Below are positions 51,091 through 63,100 of a stretch of 64,000 bases of DNA, piece by piece. Source of the DNA: Panonychus citri (lineage: Eukaryota > Arthropoda > Arachnida > Trombidiformes > Tetranychidae); contig NW_026515549.1 of the NCBI RefSeq assembly GCF_014898815.1, positions 372,001-436,000 of the forward strand. Direction: 5' to 3'. The notes beneath the pieces were generated by a model. The model saw only the letters and a program-made list of their open reading frames with translations. It was not told the DNA's origin and did no database searches. The position numbers and the translations under genes are program-made. The first letter of the stretch is position 1. Every line of letters begins with the position of its first letter.

Positions 51091-52367
51091 CAAAATTTAA
51101 TCAAATTTGATGAACTAATTGATTAATTTAAATTTGTGACTTATCCCTACAACCATTTAAGGTAAATATTGCAACCATGATTTGTGATTAACAATCAACA
51201 ATCAACAAAGTGTCCAAACACCTACAACAACAATTAACATTAACTGTTGATAATACATATTTAAATTAGCTGATGAGAGAGAAATTAAATTTAATTTCAA
51301 AATAATTAATTCATTGCAAATATTATTATTTTAAAAGTCAATTGATTTTCACCATTTAGGTGAAAAGTTAATTTAAATTGTGAACAAGTGAAAATTAATG
51401 AGAAGACAATTACAACAATTGTAAAAAGAAAATAAATATTTTAGATCACAAAATAGTAATTAACTTTAATTGTTAATCACTTTTGAATGTTAATCAACTT
51501 TTTCTAACAAATAAAAAGTCATCAATTCATATAAGGTAAAGGTAACCTCATATGGTGAATCTCATATATCGTTGCAACGTCTCAAGGTGCTTGGTGATGA
51601 TCATAATCATCGTTGCTGATGATTAAATTAAATTGTTATCATCATCACTGTGACCTTCTAATTTACCTGTTATCATCCTCCTATTTATCATCATCATCAT
51701 CATCTACCGGATCAATGGAAGATAAAAGTTTCCTTCAGGTTTTATTTTATGAATGAAATAAACGTAACCATGAATGGATGCGTAAAAACTGATAGTAGGA
51801 TGTTAAGATAAGGATGATAAAAGATTATGAAAGATGATGAACCTTGAAGTTGTTGTTGTTGTTCATATTTCATCAATGAATCAAGATTATACGAATTGAC
51901 AATTGATTATATAGGTAGTCGTGATTACGATCATCAATTAGTCGATATGGTTTTTACTATTCGAGCAAAATAAAGTTCTAACTTTTAGTTTTTTCCCTTT
52001 GTGGGTTGAAAACTTTCAACGTAATTTTTTTTCTTCGATCTCATTTCTTTGTTCAGGTTATCATGTTACTCTAATTACAAGTACATGTAAATTTATTAAT
52101 CTCATTCATAAGAATATTGATATATTATGTTGTTCATCTTGGAAAATGTACTAATCATGAGTTCGAACTGAGGCCTTTCGAGTTCATCACTCTGATTATC
52201 TTTGTCATAGAAATGATCATCAAAATGTATTATAATCTTATTAATGGATTAACTTGAAATTCACTAATCACTTTCTCCTTTTCATGATTAATCTTGATAA
52301 TCAGATTGTTTTTTTCTTGTCTCTTCTTTTCCAAACCATCGTAACAATTATAGCTACAATTAACTAA

Positions 52368-52371
<4 letters not shown>

Positions 52372-52398
<27 letters not shown>
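52372..52398. repeat. (GA)n microsatellite
   Basis: Twenty-seven bases of GA repeat in the EGR upstream region. Confidence 0.85.
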
Positions 52399-52402
<4 letters not shown>

Positions 52403-55400
52403 AATCAATGCAAATGATTTAATTACTAATTGTTGAAATCGTTTTGGCTATTAAATGGAATAAAGAAAATTAATTAAGCTGATTAAAGTTTTCTCAAGCT
52501 AACAATCAACTAATAACATTACCGAGATACAATCGGAAGTGATTCAATTAGCCTAAACCAAGTGATGAAATTTAGTTAATTGTAACACCTTTCGATTATC
52601 ATCAGAAAGATACAACAATTAACAACCGGAAACTCAGGTAAATCAAGGCTTCAATAAACTCTCTCGATCCTCAAACGATGACATTTAAAGACAATTAAAA
52701 AAAATAATAAAATGCCAACAATAAGTTAACCCTGATAACAATTATTTGAATAATGAATTTATCATGATAATAAATGCCCCAGGGGATTTCATCATTTTTC
52801 AACAGGTAAACTTTGAAAAGGTTCAGGGGGTTGGTGATAGTGAAGGAAACTGAAAGAGTGGGTGGTGATTGTGTCTAAAATAATTTGTAACAAATTAGTT
52901 AATCAAATCAAGAAAACAATCAGAAAGTGTTATTGTTAATACTTGATAAACAAATAGAGGAAGAAAAAAGTTGTCAATGAACAAACTTTGACGATTTGAA
53001 CTGTGATTGTGTTACTATTATTATTGTTATCGATTATCAATTGGGTAATCAAAATTTACTATCAAATAGTTTATTCAACTTGAATCATGATCAATTCAAT
53101 TGTAACAACGATCATTGGGTTTCAATCATGTTGACAATTTAAATCGTTACAATGTTATCGTTAACATTTCGTTTTCAATTTCACCTACGAACCAAAAATT
53201 TTTTATTCTAAATCATTTGTTAACTGGTGATGATTAACATGATTATGAATGAAGAATAAGAGACGATGAAAAAATAGTTTATCATGAATGGATAAAAGTT
53301 CATAGGAAAGTTCACTGAAATTCATTCATGGAAATAGAGGAAGAAAATTCTGATAACTTACAACTTTTTTTCTCTTCTTTTTTTTCTCAATTGAATCTTC
53401 AATTCAATTGATACTTTTACTCACATTTTCCGGAAGTAGTAACAATTTTTCATTCTGATTAGATTAATTTATCAACCATTTCCATCATGGTCAATTGTTT
53501 GTGAGAGTTAATTGTTGAGAAGAAGCAAAAATCAATACAAATTCGCGAATAGTAAACAATTTAAACCATTATTTACCTCTTCTGGTTAATTGTGTTTATG
53601 TAAACAAATTAGTTACTTTTTCTGCTACTATTAACTAATATTGTATCATCATCATCTAGTTTAAACTGAATCAGCAGGAATCAGCAATTGAATTTAAATT
53701 GATAATGATTAAGATGAGACTCTTCATCCTCATCACCAAATCCACTGAGCTGTCAAAAGATTAACTTGATTCAATTGTTAACAATTTAACTTATATTTTG
53801 TAAACATATTGTACACAATCAACTATACTTTGAATGGGGCAAAAGTTAATTGTGATTAAGTTGATTATTATAGTAACAAATCAATGGTTTTTTGTTCACA
53901 TGTTAATTGTTAACTAATCAATTCGATAAGTTTAATTTTTAAATATTCAATTTGATAATAATTCACCAATTGAAATCAAGTCAATCATGAATGTTTAATT
54001 ATAAACCATTGTGATTAATCATGTTAATCTTAATTGATCAAATACTATTTCCGATTGATTGTCAATTATTAAAGTTAATTAATCAATTGTAACGCCTTAA
54101 TATTTGAATATCATTTAACATTGATTATGAATTTAGAAAGCAAAATTTTTGACAAATTAACTGAAGCAATTAAATTAATCATTTGTAAAACTGATCATGT
54201 GTCATAATCATTAATCATATTGAACCAAATGACAACAATCAAAGTAACAATTAAGTTTTACATTGAGATGCAATTACAATTACAGTTGACGATAAACAAT
54301 TAAAAAAAAATCCATCGTTTTGTTTGATTGGTTATCAATATCAATAGATTAGTTAATTGGATTAAATTGAAGGGATTAAAACTTAATCAATTGATTTAAT
54401 TGATAAATTAAATGATTGATTGAACAAATTTGATAATGATAACCCTTATGAAGCATATCAATTGCTAACCAATTGATTTAACTGAAAGGGAGTAATTAAA
54501 TTAAACTATATTTTATGTAATCAAAAGGTAAACAATTTGCATGATCAAACAATTAACAAAGTCAACGATGTTGGTTAATGACAAAATTAGATATTAATCA
54601 CAATTAATGTTAATCACTTTTCACATTGAATACTAAGAAAATTGTTTTTTTTCTGGGTTGGAACCAGAAAATTTAATTTAATTGTGTTATAACCATTTAC
54701 GGGAGTCGGGGCTAGTTGTTTATGATTAGTAAATTGTTGAGTAATTTAGTTATCCTATAAAAGGTTGAACATGATTTAACAAGCTGAATCTATAATGTTA
54801 AATGGTAATTAAGATGATTGTCAACTTTAAATTGTTCAAGTTGAAAAGCAACAATTAACTGGAAAGATAAACTTTTAAAGGAGATGAGAGGGAAAAAAAA
54901 GTTTCAATTGACAACATTTAATTAACTAATCACAATCAATAAGCAATGATACACAACATCAACTTAATTATTAATTGATTATTGTACTAGGTTAACAATC
55001 AATTTAATCATTAACCATAAATTGATTGAATATTGAAATTTAGTGCAACTTTTCAACCAAGATGATGTTTAATTGTTGTCAAAATGAATTGGTCCGGATG
55101 TTGTTGATTGCTGTTAACAATTAACATGATATCGAGATGATATAGAAAGTGGTAGACGACAATTAATTTAATTGTAAACCCTTTTAAAGTAATCAAATTG
55201 ATACCAACACCTTAGTAATCATAATGATTATCATCACAAGTTTTGATTGCTACTTTGATTATGATGAAAAATAAACTCAGGTAAATATAATAACATATAA
55301 AAGATGAGGATGATTAAGATGATGAGGATGATAACAAAGATGATAAAATGATGATAATGAGTAAGATGATTAAATAAATTAAATGGTTTAAGGTCATTTG

Positions 55401-55553
55401 CAACCTACATCATTTTGTTTTTCATCCTCATCATCAACTTTAATCATCAAGTGAATTAAAAAAAAACTTTGATTTCAAATGAGATTGACTGACAATTAAT
55501 ATCAAGACAATGATCAGTTAATTGTTTTCACAATGATTATTAATTGTGTTTAC

Positions 55554-56055
55554 CTTTAATTGGACTATTAAATGCTCCTTGGTAAAGCCAATATGAACTG
55601 AGTCCATTGTAGGGTGATGAATAATTTGTTGATTGTTGATCATCTTGTTGCTGGTGTTGATGGTGATTAATTGCCGAGGGGGAGTTGGAGTTTATTGTTG
55701 ATTGAGTCTCATTGTAATCAATTAACTGATTTGATTCAATTAACGATGATCCTGTTGTAATCACGGAGGCTGAAAGTGTCGGCGATATTGATGCAACGGC
55801 CATTGAGGGCCAATCGAAGCACCTTTTGCCCATGTTACTTTGATTGTCAGCAATTAAATTAACTGATTGATTGTCACCTAATCTTTGTTGGTTATTGTCT
55901 TGATTAATGGCACTATTTGATTCACTGTTGTTTTCAGTTAATTCTGATTGTTGGTCACTATTAACGAAACTAATGATCGGACAATTAGTTTTATCATCAA
56001 CAATTAATAAATTACTTTCCCTATTACATTGATCTGTTGGTCTATTGCCTTGCAT
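55554..56055 (-). CDS. Coding exon, candidate alternative first exon of EGR
   Basis: Open from an ATG at 56055 to a strong donor (aaag|gtaaac) at 55554, encoding 167 residues plus one base. The protein is rich in Asn, Ser and Gln with an HHQHQQQ run, and contains MGKRCFDWPSMAVAS and a C-terminal SSYWLYQGAFNSPIKG. No domain is recognised. No downstream minus-strand exon is visible for 12 kb except the EGR exons. The donor phase (1) equals that of EGR exon 1 (43363-42676) and fits the EGR exon at 36401. The two first exons could not be joined to each other, because the sequence before 43363 offers no acceptor in the right phase. This suggests mutually exclusive N-termini, as known for Stripe isoforms. 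It could also belong to a separate unrecognised gene. Confidence 0.5.
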
Positions 56056-56748
56056 TAATTTTAATTAGTTAAATTAGTTTACTTTGTCTCACAGAAATTA
56101 ATTAATTACAAGTTAAACTAAATCAGTTGATTGGTGAAATTGATTGAAAACAATAACAATTAGATGACAAGAAAAATGTTGATACTTTTACAATGGTAAC
56201 AATTAAAAACCTTTAATAGATTTTGAGTTAACAATTTAAATATGACCAATTGAAACAATCAAAGATCACATAACATTATTGTTGTAATTGATTTCAAATT
56301 GTGTGAAAATTAACTGATTAACAATCATAATCAACACGAAGAAATCACCTTTAATCACAATTTAGTTGATAAACACAATATTCCGAGTGTGAAGATTGGT
56401 TGATAATGGTGATTAGTTAATCACAATTATATCAAAATGAAAGTCACACAGTAAAATAATCAAATTGTAACAATTAGATTAGTAACATTGTAGTTTGATG
56501 AAAAAACTTTTTCGTGTATCAAAAAGCGTCAATACAATTTGAAGATAATCTTGAAGATGAAGATTAAGATAATCTGATTAGTCTGGGGAGTTAATTGGAT
56601 TCGATTAACCGGTAACCCATTAAATTTAATTGCGATTGAATTGAATTAAATTCCGATGAAAACTCTATGGGTAAAATAGTGAGAGTAAATTGACACTGAG
56701 TTGAACAGATGATTCGATTTTCAATGAATGAAAAAAAGAGAGATGAAG

Positions 56749-56767
56749 AGAGAGAGAGAGAGAGAGA
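56749..56767. repeat. (GA)n microsatellite
   Basis: Nineteen bases of GA repeat, just before GAT triplet repeats. Confidence 0.8.
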
Positions 56768-56872
56768 TAGAGGGATGATAATGATAAAGATGAGGATGAT
56801 GATGATAAGAATGAAAGAGAAAAAGAAAGAGAGAGTATCAACAGGTAAGAAAGAGTAGGATGAAAGGAGTTA

Positions 56873-56888
56873 GCGGTTCGCAAACCGC
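56873..56888. other. GC-rich perfect hairpin
   Basis: gcggtt-cgca-aaccgc: a six-base perfect stem with a four-base loop. It stands out because the surrounding DNA is about two-thirds A+T. It lies close to a splice-donor-like acag|gtaag (56841-56849). Function unknown. Confidence 0.4.
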
Positions 56889-57127
56889 GTGGGTGAACTT
56901 AAGGATCTTCTCTCTCTTTCTCCATTCTCTTTCTATTCTACTATCTCTTCTCATTTTTCATCTTCATCTTCATCTTCATCTTCATCCTCATCATCTTGTT
57001 ACCACCTCCCAGTTCCATCCCAGTTTATCACTCATCTTCATCTTCATCATGAGAATCTTCAATTTCTTATTCATCAATTTCCCCTTGAACCCTTTTCCAT
57101 AAAATCATCTATACATTTAGTTAGATT

Positions 57128-57334
57128 TTAATTCACTGGGTGACAATTAACTAATTTCCCCATCAGCTGACCAACTTTAACTGTCTTCTCATGGAAACAA
57201 TTAAGATTCTGATCAATTGAATCTCCATTCTCTTGAATAAGTTGATCTGTTAATCGTTTCAAACAATAAGATTGACAATTGAATCTAATCTGTGTAATTC
57301 TAATTCTAATTCTGATTATGTTGATGGTTAACAA
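57128..57334 (-). other. Exon-like open stretch, unassigned
   Basis: Minus-strand open frame. Its C-terminal 45 codons (CLKRLTDQLIQENGDS...QLMGKLVNCHPVN, stop) look protein-like, with amphipathic character and paired cysteines, while the N-terminal part is simple IR/IT repeat. No acceptor, start or partner exon could be fixed. It may be a last exon, a relic or chance. Confidence 0.2.
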
Positions 57335-59167
57335 TTAAGCAAATCAACTCGGTTATATTAATTAATTGTTATCAGGTTAATCACTTTGATTGATATCAAA
57401 AAACACAAACAGTATTTAGATAATTTGATTGAATAAGTTACTCGATATTTGGTTACGAGTCAATCGGAAATCGTCCTGAGCAATTGTAGCATTTAAATGT
57501 CAGTTTATTTAAAGGATAATTGATTATTGATGTTTAGTTGTTATTATTAATATTTGACAATTTAAATTATTAGAATCATTAATCCTTCATGTTAGGATTT
57601 GATTGTGAATGAAAAATGTCAACCTGATTATAATCCAAGAGATTTGATAAAAAGAAACTTAATTAAAAAAAAGTTTGCCCTTTGTATTAACAAGATTTAA
57701 TGATAGTTGTTAGTTTTTAATTGTTGTTTTTGTTGTTAACAATTAACATTCAAGTTGTAACAACATTGTATCATTAATGTTTTCTGATCACTTTATTAGA
57801 TATCATCACCACCTACACACATGATAATCAAGAGACAATCAAGTTAATCAACGCGAATGTTAATGATTTTCAGATAATTTAGTTACCTTTTTATTATTAC
57901 CTGTCCAAGTTGATTGGTCAATCGTCCTGAAGGTCAAGGTTAACCATCAAGTACATTAAATAATTTAACGTTGGTCTATCAATTTAAATTCAGTCTAATT
58001 AAAGGTCAAGACTGGACCGTTAATTTGATATCATCATAACTGTTAATCTCTTTGTATTAATATTAATAATATCAGAAAATCTCACGATTAGGATAAAGAT
58101 AATCAATTAATTCTGTTAATTATTGATAACTTTTCAAACAATCATCATGACTCACCTTTAAATCAACATGGATTAGTATTGTTCTGGTCAATTGTACTTA
58201 ATTTTTATTCAACTGTTGATCGGTTAAATCGAGTGACCATCAATCAGAAAATGAAGTTTTTTATATTGAGAGGAAAAACTTATCGTTGAGATTAACTCAG
58301 AAATCCAAGGTGATCACATAGTCACCATGAAGTTTTGACGATAATTTCATCAGCTGTTTTCTATAAAATGATCTTTAATTATCATCCTCATCTTATCATC
58401 ATATTGATATTAATCGTTTTAAACGTGATTAAATTTGATCATATAAACAGAGCAGTTTAATCATAATTCTGATCCTAATCTAAGTATAAATGATAAACAT
58501 GATTGCTCAATAAAATGTATAATTTCATGATCGGCAACTGACCAAACAATTGATAAACATACAGATTGATTTACTAAATATAATCTTTGCCCTTATATTA
58601 AATCATTGATTGTATTGAATATTTTTCTTATTCAATTGATAATCAACTTCAAATTCAAGTTGATTATACTTGAAATTATTTCATAATTTAATCTCTGTAT
58701 TGGATTGGTTGATAGTTCATTCAATTGGTCAGTTAACTGTAGGGTGCAATTGCGTAACATTACTAGGAAATAAACAGTAATTAAGATGGACAATTATATA
58801 ATTGTTAAATCTTCATTTGGATCAGATTAATGTTATGATCGGTCAAGAGAGTAAATTAGAAAAGTTCAATTGGTTCATTTAAGAGTCTTAAGAAAATGAC
58901 AATTAGCGCATCTCATCAACTCAACAAACTATCGATTTTCAGAAATTAGTTAATTGTTGACTCTAGAAAATTTAAGTATTATATTAGTTATGGGAATTAA
59001 TTGCAAAGAATCTAAAAAAAAATCGATGCTAATCTTTGTTTTGAATTGTTGATGTTTCCATGGTAATGATGATGTTCAATGTTGATAATTAGAATTGATT
59101 GAGAATATTTGATTATTTGGAATGGTTATTGTGGTAAACAATTAAATATAAATACTAATTATAGTAA

Positions 59168-59701
59168 ATGGTGATAACGATGGTTAATTGTGGTAAAATA
59201 TCAAATGTGTCTCTTCAATTGTTGGAATATCTTTTCTTAATCATTGACCTAATGTGCAACATTTTTGATGATCACTTGGGTTACAAATTGACTGTCCGAT
59301 TATCAGTTTACATTGGTCAAGATTTGTGTCAGATTTTGGCGCTTATACTTTTGTGTCTTCTGTTTTTCCAATCGTCCATTTTGTCCGCAGGGCTTTTCGG
59401 TTCCATATTCCAATCAAATTGTTATGGATTAATTATTGCGATCGTCTATTTGTTTGTAACGGTCATGCTACAGTTCCAAATAATTTTGACCTATTGGGAT
59501 AAACCTTTAGATGAAAAAGTTTCGCTGGACACTAAAGAGTGGACAAAGTGTAGATTCACTTTCATCTGGTTCATTGGTCAACGTTTTTTGGCGACAATTT
59601 ATTATATTTCCTATCAAAGGGTTTCATCATTTCTCCACCATCCTAATCTAGTTAATCGTCTTTCTTTGGCCAATCCATTAAATCAATTTACTAAATATTG
59701 A
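59168..59701 (+). CDS. TMEM138: Transmembrane protein 138 homologue (ciliary)
   Basis: Single-exon gene, 177 aa; human TMEM138 has 162. Four hydrophobic helices are visible: LLEYLFLIIDLM, DLCQILALILLCLLFF, GLIIAIVYLFVTVML and FTFIWFIGQRFLATIYY. Family features are the YIGQDLCQ segment between helices 1 and 2 (human VLFIIQDIAV), FQ(S/A)GL after helix 2, a W-containing loop, and QR..A..YY.(Y)QR after helix 4. TMEM138 proteins act at the ciliary base and transition zone; human mutations cause Joubert syndrome. In vertebrates the gene is paired with TMEM216, but no TMEM216 was found here. The first of two in-frame ATGs was taken as the start. No intron is needed. The frame is intact. Confidence 0.8.
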   Translation: MVITMVNCGKISNVSLQLLEYLFLIIDLMCNIFDDHLGYKLTVRLSVYIGQDLCQILALILLCLLFFQSSILSAGLFGSIFQSNCYGLIIAIVYLFVTVMLQFQIILTYWDKPLDEKVSLDTKEWTKCRFTFIWFIGQRFLATIYYISYQRVSSFLHHPNLVNRLSLANPLNQFTKY

Positions 59702-60137
59702 TTGAGCAATTAAATCAATTTGAAATCAGTTCTTGGACTTTTTTTTCAATATAATGATTATATTTATAGCAATGGTGATAATATAACAATAATATAATAA
59801 TAATAATAATAATAAGTGATTGTGATGATAATAAGTGTGTATTAGAGAGAGAGATAGAGAGATATGATTAAATGTAATCTACAGATTTGTTCAATATAAT
59901 ATTAGATTTAAATTTTGCTTTCTTATTACCTTGAATAACTTTTCTCAATTTATGATTAATTGTTTCAGATGTTGATTACGAAGCAAAAGCAAATAATCAC
60001 TTCTCAAGAAGTATTAATTCCTCTGATGGATTAAAAATCGTTTTTCTTTTCATTAAGAAATGGAATTGATTGGTTTCTTTTGAGTTGAGCAATTGGATTT
60101 AAAAAAATCAACTCGCGAAGTGGATTAAATCATTGTT
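59702..60137. other. Intergenic region between TMEM138 and the MAP4K gene (convergent)
   Basis: AT-rich, with a TAA trinucleotide repeat (59795-59815) and short GA runs (59844-59862). Both flanking genes end here. No other gene seen. Confidence 0.5.
59795..59815. repeat. (TAA)n microsatellite
   Basis: About seven units of TAA in the 3' flank of TMEM138. Confidence 0.75.
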
Positions 60138-63100
60138 TTAATAACTGGCTTCGTGGCCCGCTAATATGTACAAGTTTGACGGAGCATTAGGTTGATCTGA
60201 TGGCGATCGACTCTCTAAAGCGATGACCCTGTACAAAGAAAGTAACAACAATAATTAATAAATTGTACAAACGCAGAGAAGGATTTCGATTGTTATGATT
60301 AATTTTCTTGATCGAAATAAAATTCAAAAGAAGCCAAGAAAATTAATCGCAACTCGATAAAAGTGTTAAAATTAACTTTAATTTTTCTGGTTGACTAAAA
60401 CAAATCTGTCAACTTGATTTGTGAACAAGTTTAAATTGCCAATCATTTAAAGCTAATTTATCACTTATTTGTCTGCAGGAAGATTGATTAACTAAATTAC
60501 CTATCTGCTCCTAGCAATCGGAAACATCTTGATTCGTCGTTAATTTCTTGAACGATTTCAGCATTTTTGAAGCTTCGTCCTTGCATCCCGTGCTTATGGA
60601 AGGCTAAAACACAGTCAGTTAGACTAACTGTGAAAAATGAGGAAGAAAGAATCGTTAATAATCAAATTAAAAGATAATTATCACGTAGAAATGCATGTGA
60701 TTTGTAAAACTCAACACACAATTAATATTAATCACTTATCATGAAGTTACAATAGTAAATTCATGAACATAAACAAAATATCATCAGCTGATCTTTATAA
60801 ATTCACATAACATTTTTAACTGATACATGGTATTCCCTTAAATCCCTTTTGGCACCAAGTTAATTATCTTCAACTGAGCTATTAATAAATTGGCTTAGAT
60901 GAAATCAATATGCGCACAAGATTTAAGGGTTAATCATGTTCATTTACCTATGGACTCAATTTTAAAGTCAAATTGTAACTCGGCTGGTTGTTTACGATTG
61001 CATTTCAGTTTACCATCTAAATTAACAAGTTTAACATTATCTGTAGGAAAGAAAGGAAAAACAGATGATCAATTAACTGTTGATATCAAAGGATAAACAC
61101 AAATGGAAACTTACTGTCATGACATACTAAAATAGTCTCTTTATCTAATTGAGTAACATTTACAATATTTAACTGATCATATTTATGAATGATAGTCTCT
61201 GTCCCGTCGTTGAAATCATCATTAAACCAACTAGCTGATGAATTAAGATTTACAATTTCCAGTCTCAGGTAATTATCATCATAACCACGTTTAACACCAA
61301 CACAGAGCATCGGGTATTCGAGGTCAGGAGTTATCATCATCTCAAAGACATCTAATTTAGATGGAAGATAAAATTCAAATTGCTATGGGAGAATAAATAA
61401 AATGAATTAGATGTTTGGAATTCAAGAGAAGATACAAAAAGATACATTGATAAACAGAGAGAAAGCGGAAATGTTTACATTAAAATCTAATTGAGGCAAC
61501 AGAGAGCAATGAACTAGGATGATAACACTAACCTTCAAAAACATAAACTTATTTAAAGGATTGTACCATTGCATCAGGAATATACCGTTGGGATTCACAC
61601 CACAGAGATATTTGTACCCATTGTAAGGATTTCGGGCAACACAACATTTGGTACATCCTCTGGTGTCAGAGATTTTTGAAGTAGCGGTCAATTTCCATGG
61701 GACGAACCGTTCTGGAATCTTATTGATCATGGAATCCATGGGTAAAGAGAATCGATGACTATTTTTACTATGTAATGCGACTAAATCGTGACGATAAAGA
61801 TGTGAGGTTTTACCAGAAAGAGACATTAAGACATCTTTAATCACAAACATCCAAGTTGTCCTTCTTGGATAAAGTTGATCAATACAAGCGTCATGAAGTT
61901 GATTCAAATTAAGAGTGTAAATGCCTTCTTCACAACCGAGGAGAATGTGTTGATCACGAGTTTCAGGATGAATCCAACTTGCTGAGCAGTGGATCATCAA
62001 GGGGCATTCGTTAAATACTTTGGAGAAACAGGCTCCCATGTGAACCTTGGGAGTCGGTGGAAGACCATTGATTGTTTGTCTTGGTGAAGGTTGGGCTTGT
62101 TGTTGAGATGATTGTTGAGATGAGTTCAACTTAGTTAATAATCTTTTATCCTTTCGACGAGGAGGTGCTGAAGGTGGTTGATTAGCTGAGGCCAATTCGC
62201 TTGAACTGCTGATACTTTGCCTTTTGCTTTCAGAATGATTTCCATTGGATAATCTGGTTGAAATGGTTGGTTGATGGTCATCACTCCGCGAATTTGATCC
62301 ATTGGCGGTGGATGGCGTTGAAGAAGAAGGATTGACAAATGAATTTAAAGATGATGGTGAATCGGGTGGTGAACCGTTCAAAGTCTTAGGTGTTGATGGT
62401 GGAGTTGAAAATTCCTCAAAGTCAGTGTTATTAGTATTGTCAGCTCGCTCAGAACATATCTCGTCCAATAAGTTTTCCTAATGTTTGATTAACCAGAATC
62501 ACCACAAGAATACAGGATGTCGTGGGAGGTAAAAAACAAGATAAATGGGAAGAATTACCAGTTTTCATGAATAAAATTGATAAAGAGAGAGAGAAAAAAG
62601 AAAAAGAAACAAACAGAATTACTAAAAAGAACGAGAAGAAAATCGGGTGGTTGAGTAGGTAAATTGTTTGTTTTTCTTCTAAATTATCAAGGTGATGAAA
62701 TGCAACGCAAAATCATCATAAAGGGTAGTGTGTTGGAATCGAATAAGGTGTAAATTATATTGAAGGAGGAAACGAAAGAAGGAAATAATTAAATTCAAGT
62801 AGAGAGACAAAAGAAAAAAAGATTGAAATTGAAACAAGAACAACGTAAATTGGGTAATAATAATTGTTGTTGGTTACTGATTAACATGAAACATGCAATT
62901 GAGCTAATAAGATTAAAGAAATGAGTCATTCCAGGTTGATAATAATGATGCTTATAGTTGGATAAGAGAGTCAAACAAAAGTAACGGTTTTCCATCAATT
63001 GATGTGCAAGATTAACGTGCAATACTATCAGTAGACTTTCAAATCTTACAAGAGTATCATTATTCCAACGGATAAGAGCATCTTTATCAAATCTTGGGGT

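Larger units (their letters stand above)
43364..55553. other. 12 kb upstream region of EGR without recognised genes
   Basis: AT-rich, microsatellite-rich DNA. ORFs here come from TC/GA or ATC/GAT runs (for example 44170-44580 and 44860-45040). It includes the right copy of the 1.7 kb duplication (47060-48770) and dense AATTGTT words. It may be an intron of EGR if the exon at 55554-56055 is a distal first exon, or else its upstream control region. Confidence 0.55.
56056..59167. other. Intergenic region between the distal exon and TMEM138
   Basis: AT-rich. It contains a GA repeat (56749-56767), ATC/GAT triplet runs (56770-56810, 56960-57000), a GC-rich hairpin (56873-56888) and an open minus-strand stretch (57128-57334) of uncertain status. 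No gene I can name. Confidence 0.5.

Noticed and set aside
54756..54763. TATAAAAG box on the plus strand
   Set aside because: No plus-strand gene begins downstream within several kb; such words are expected in AT-rich DNA.
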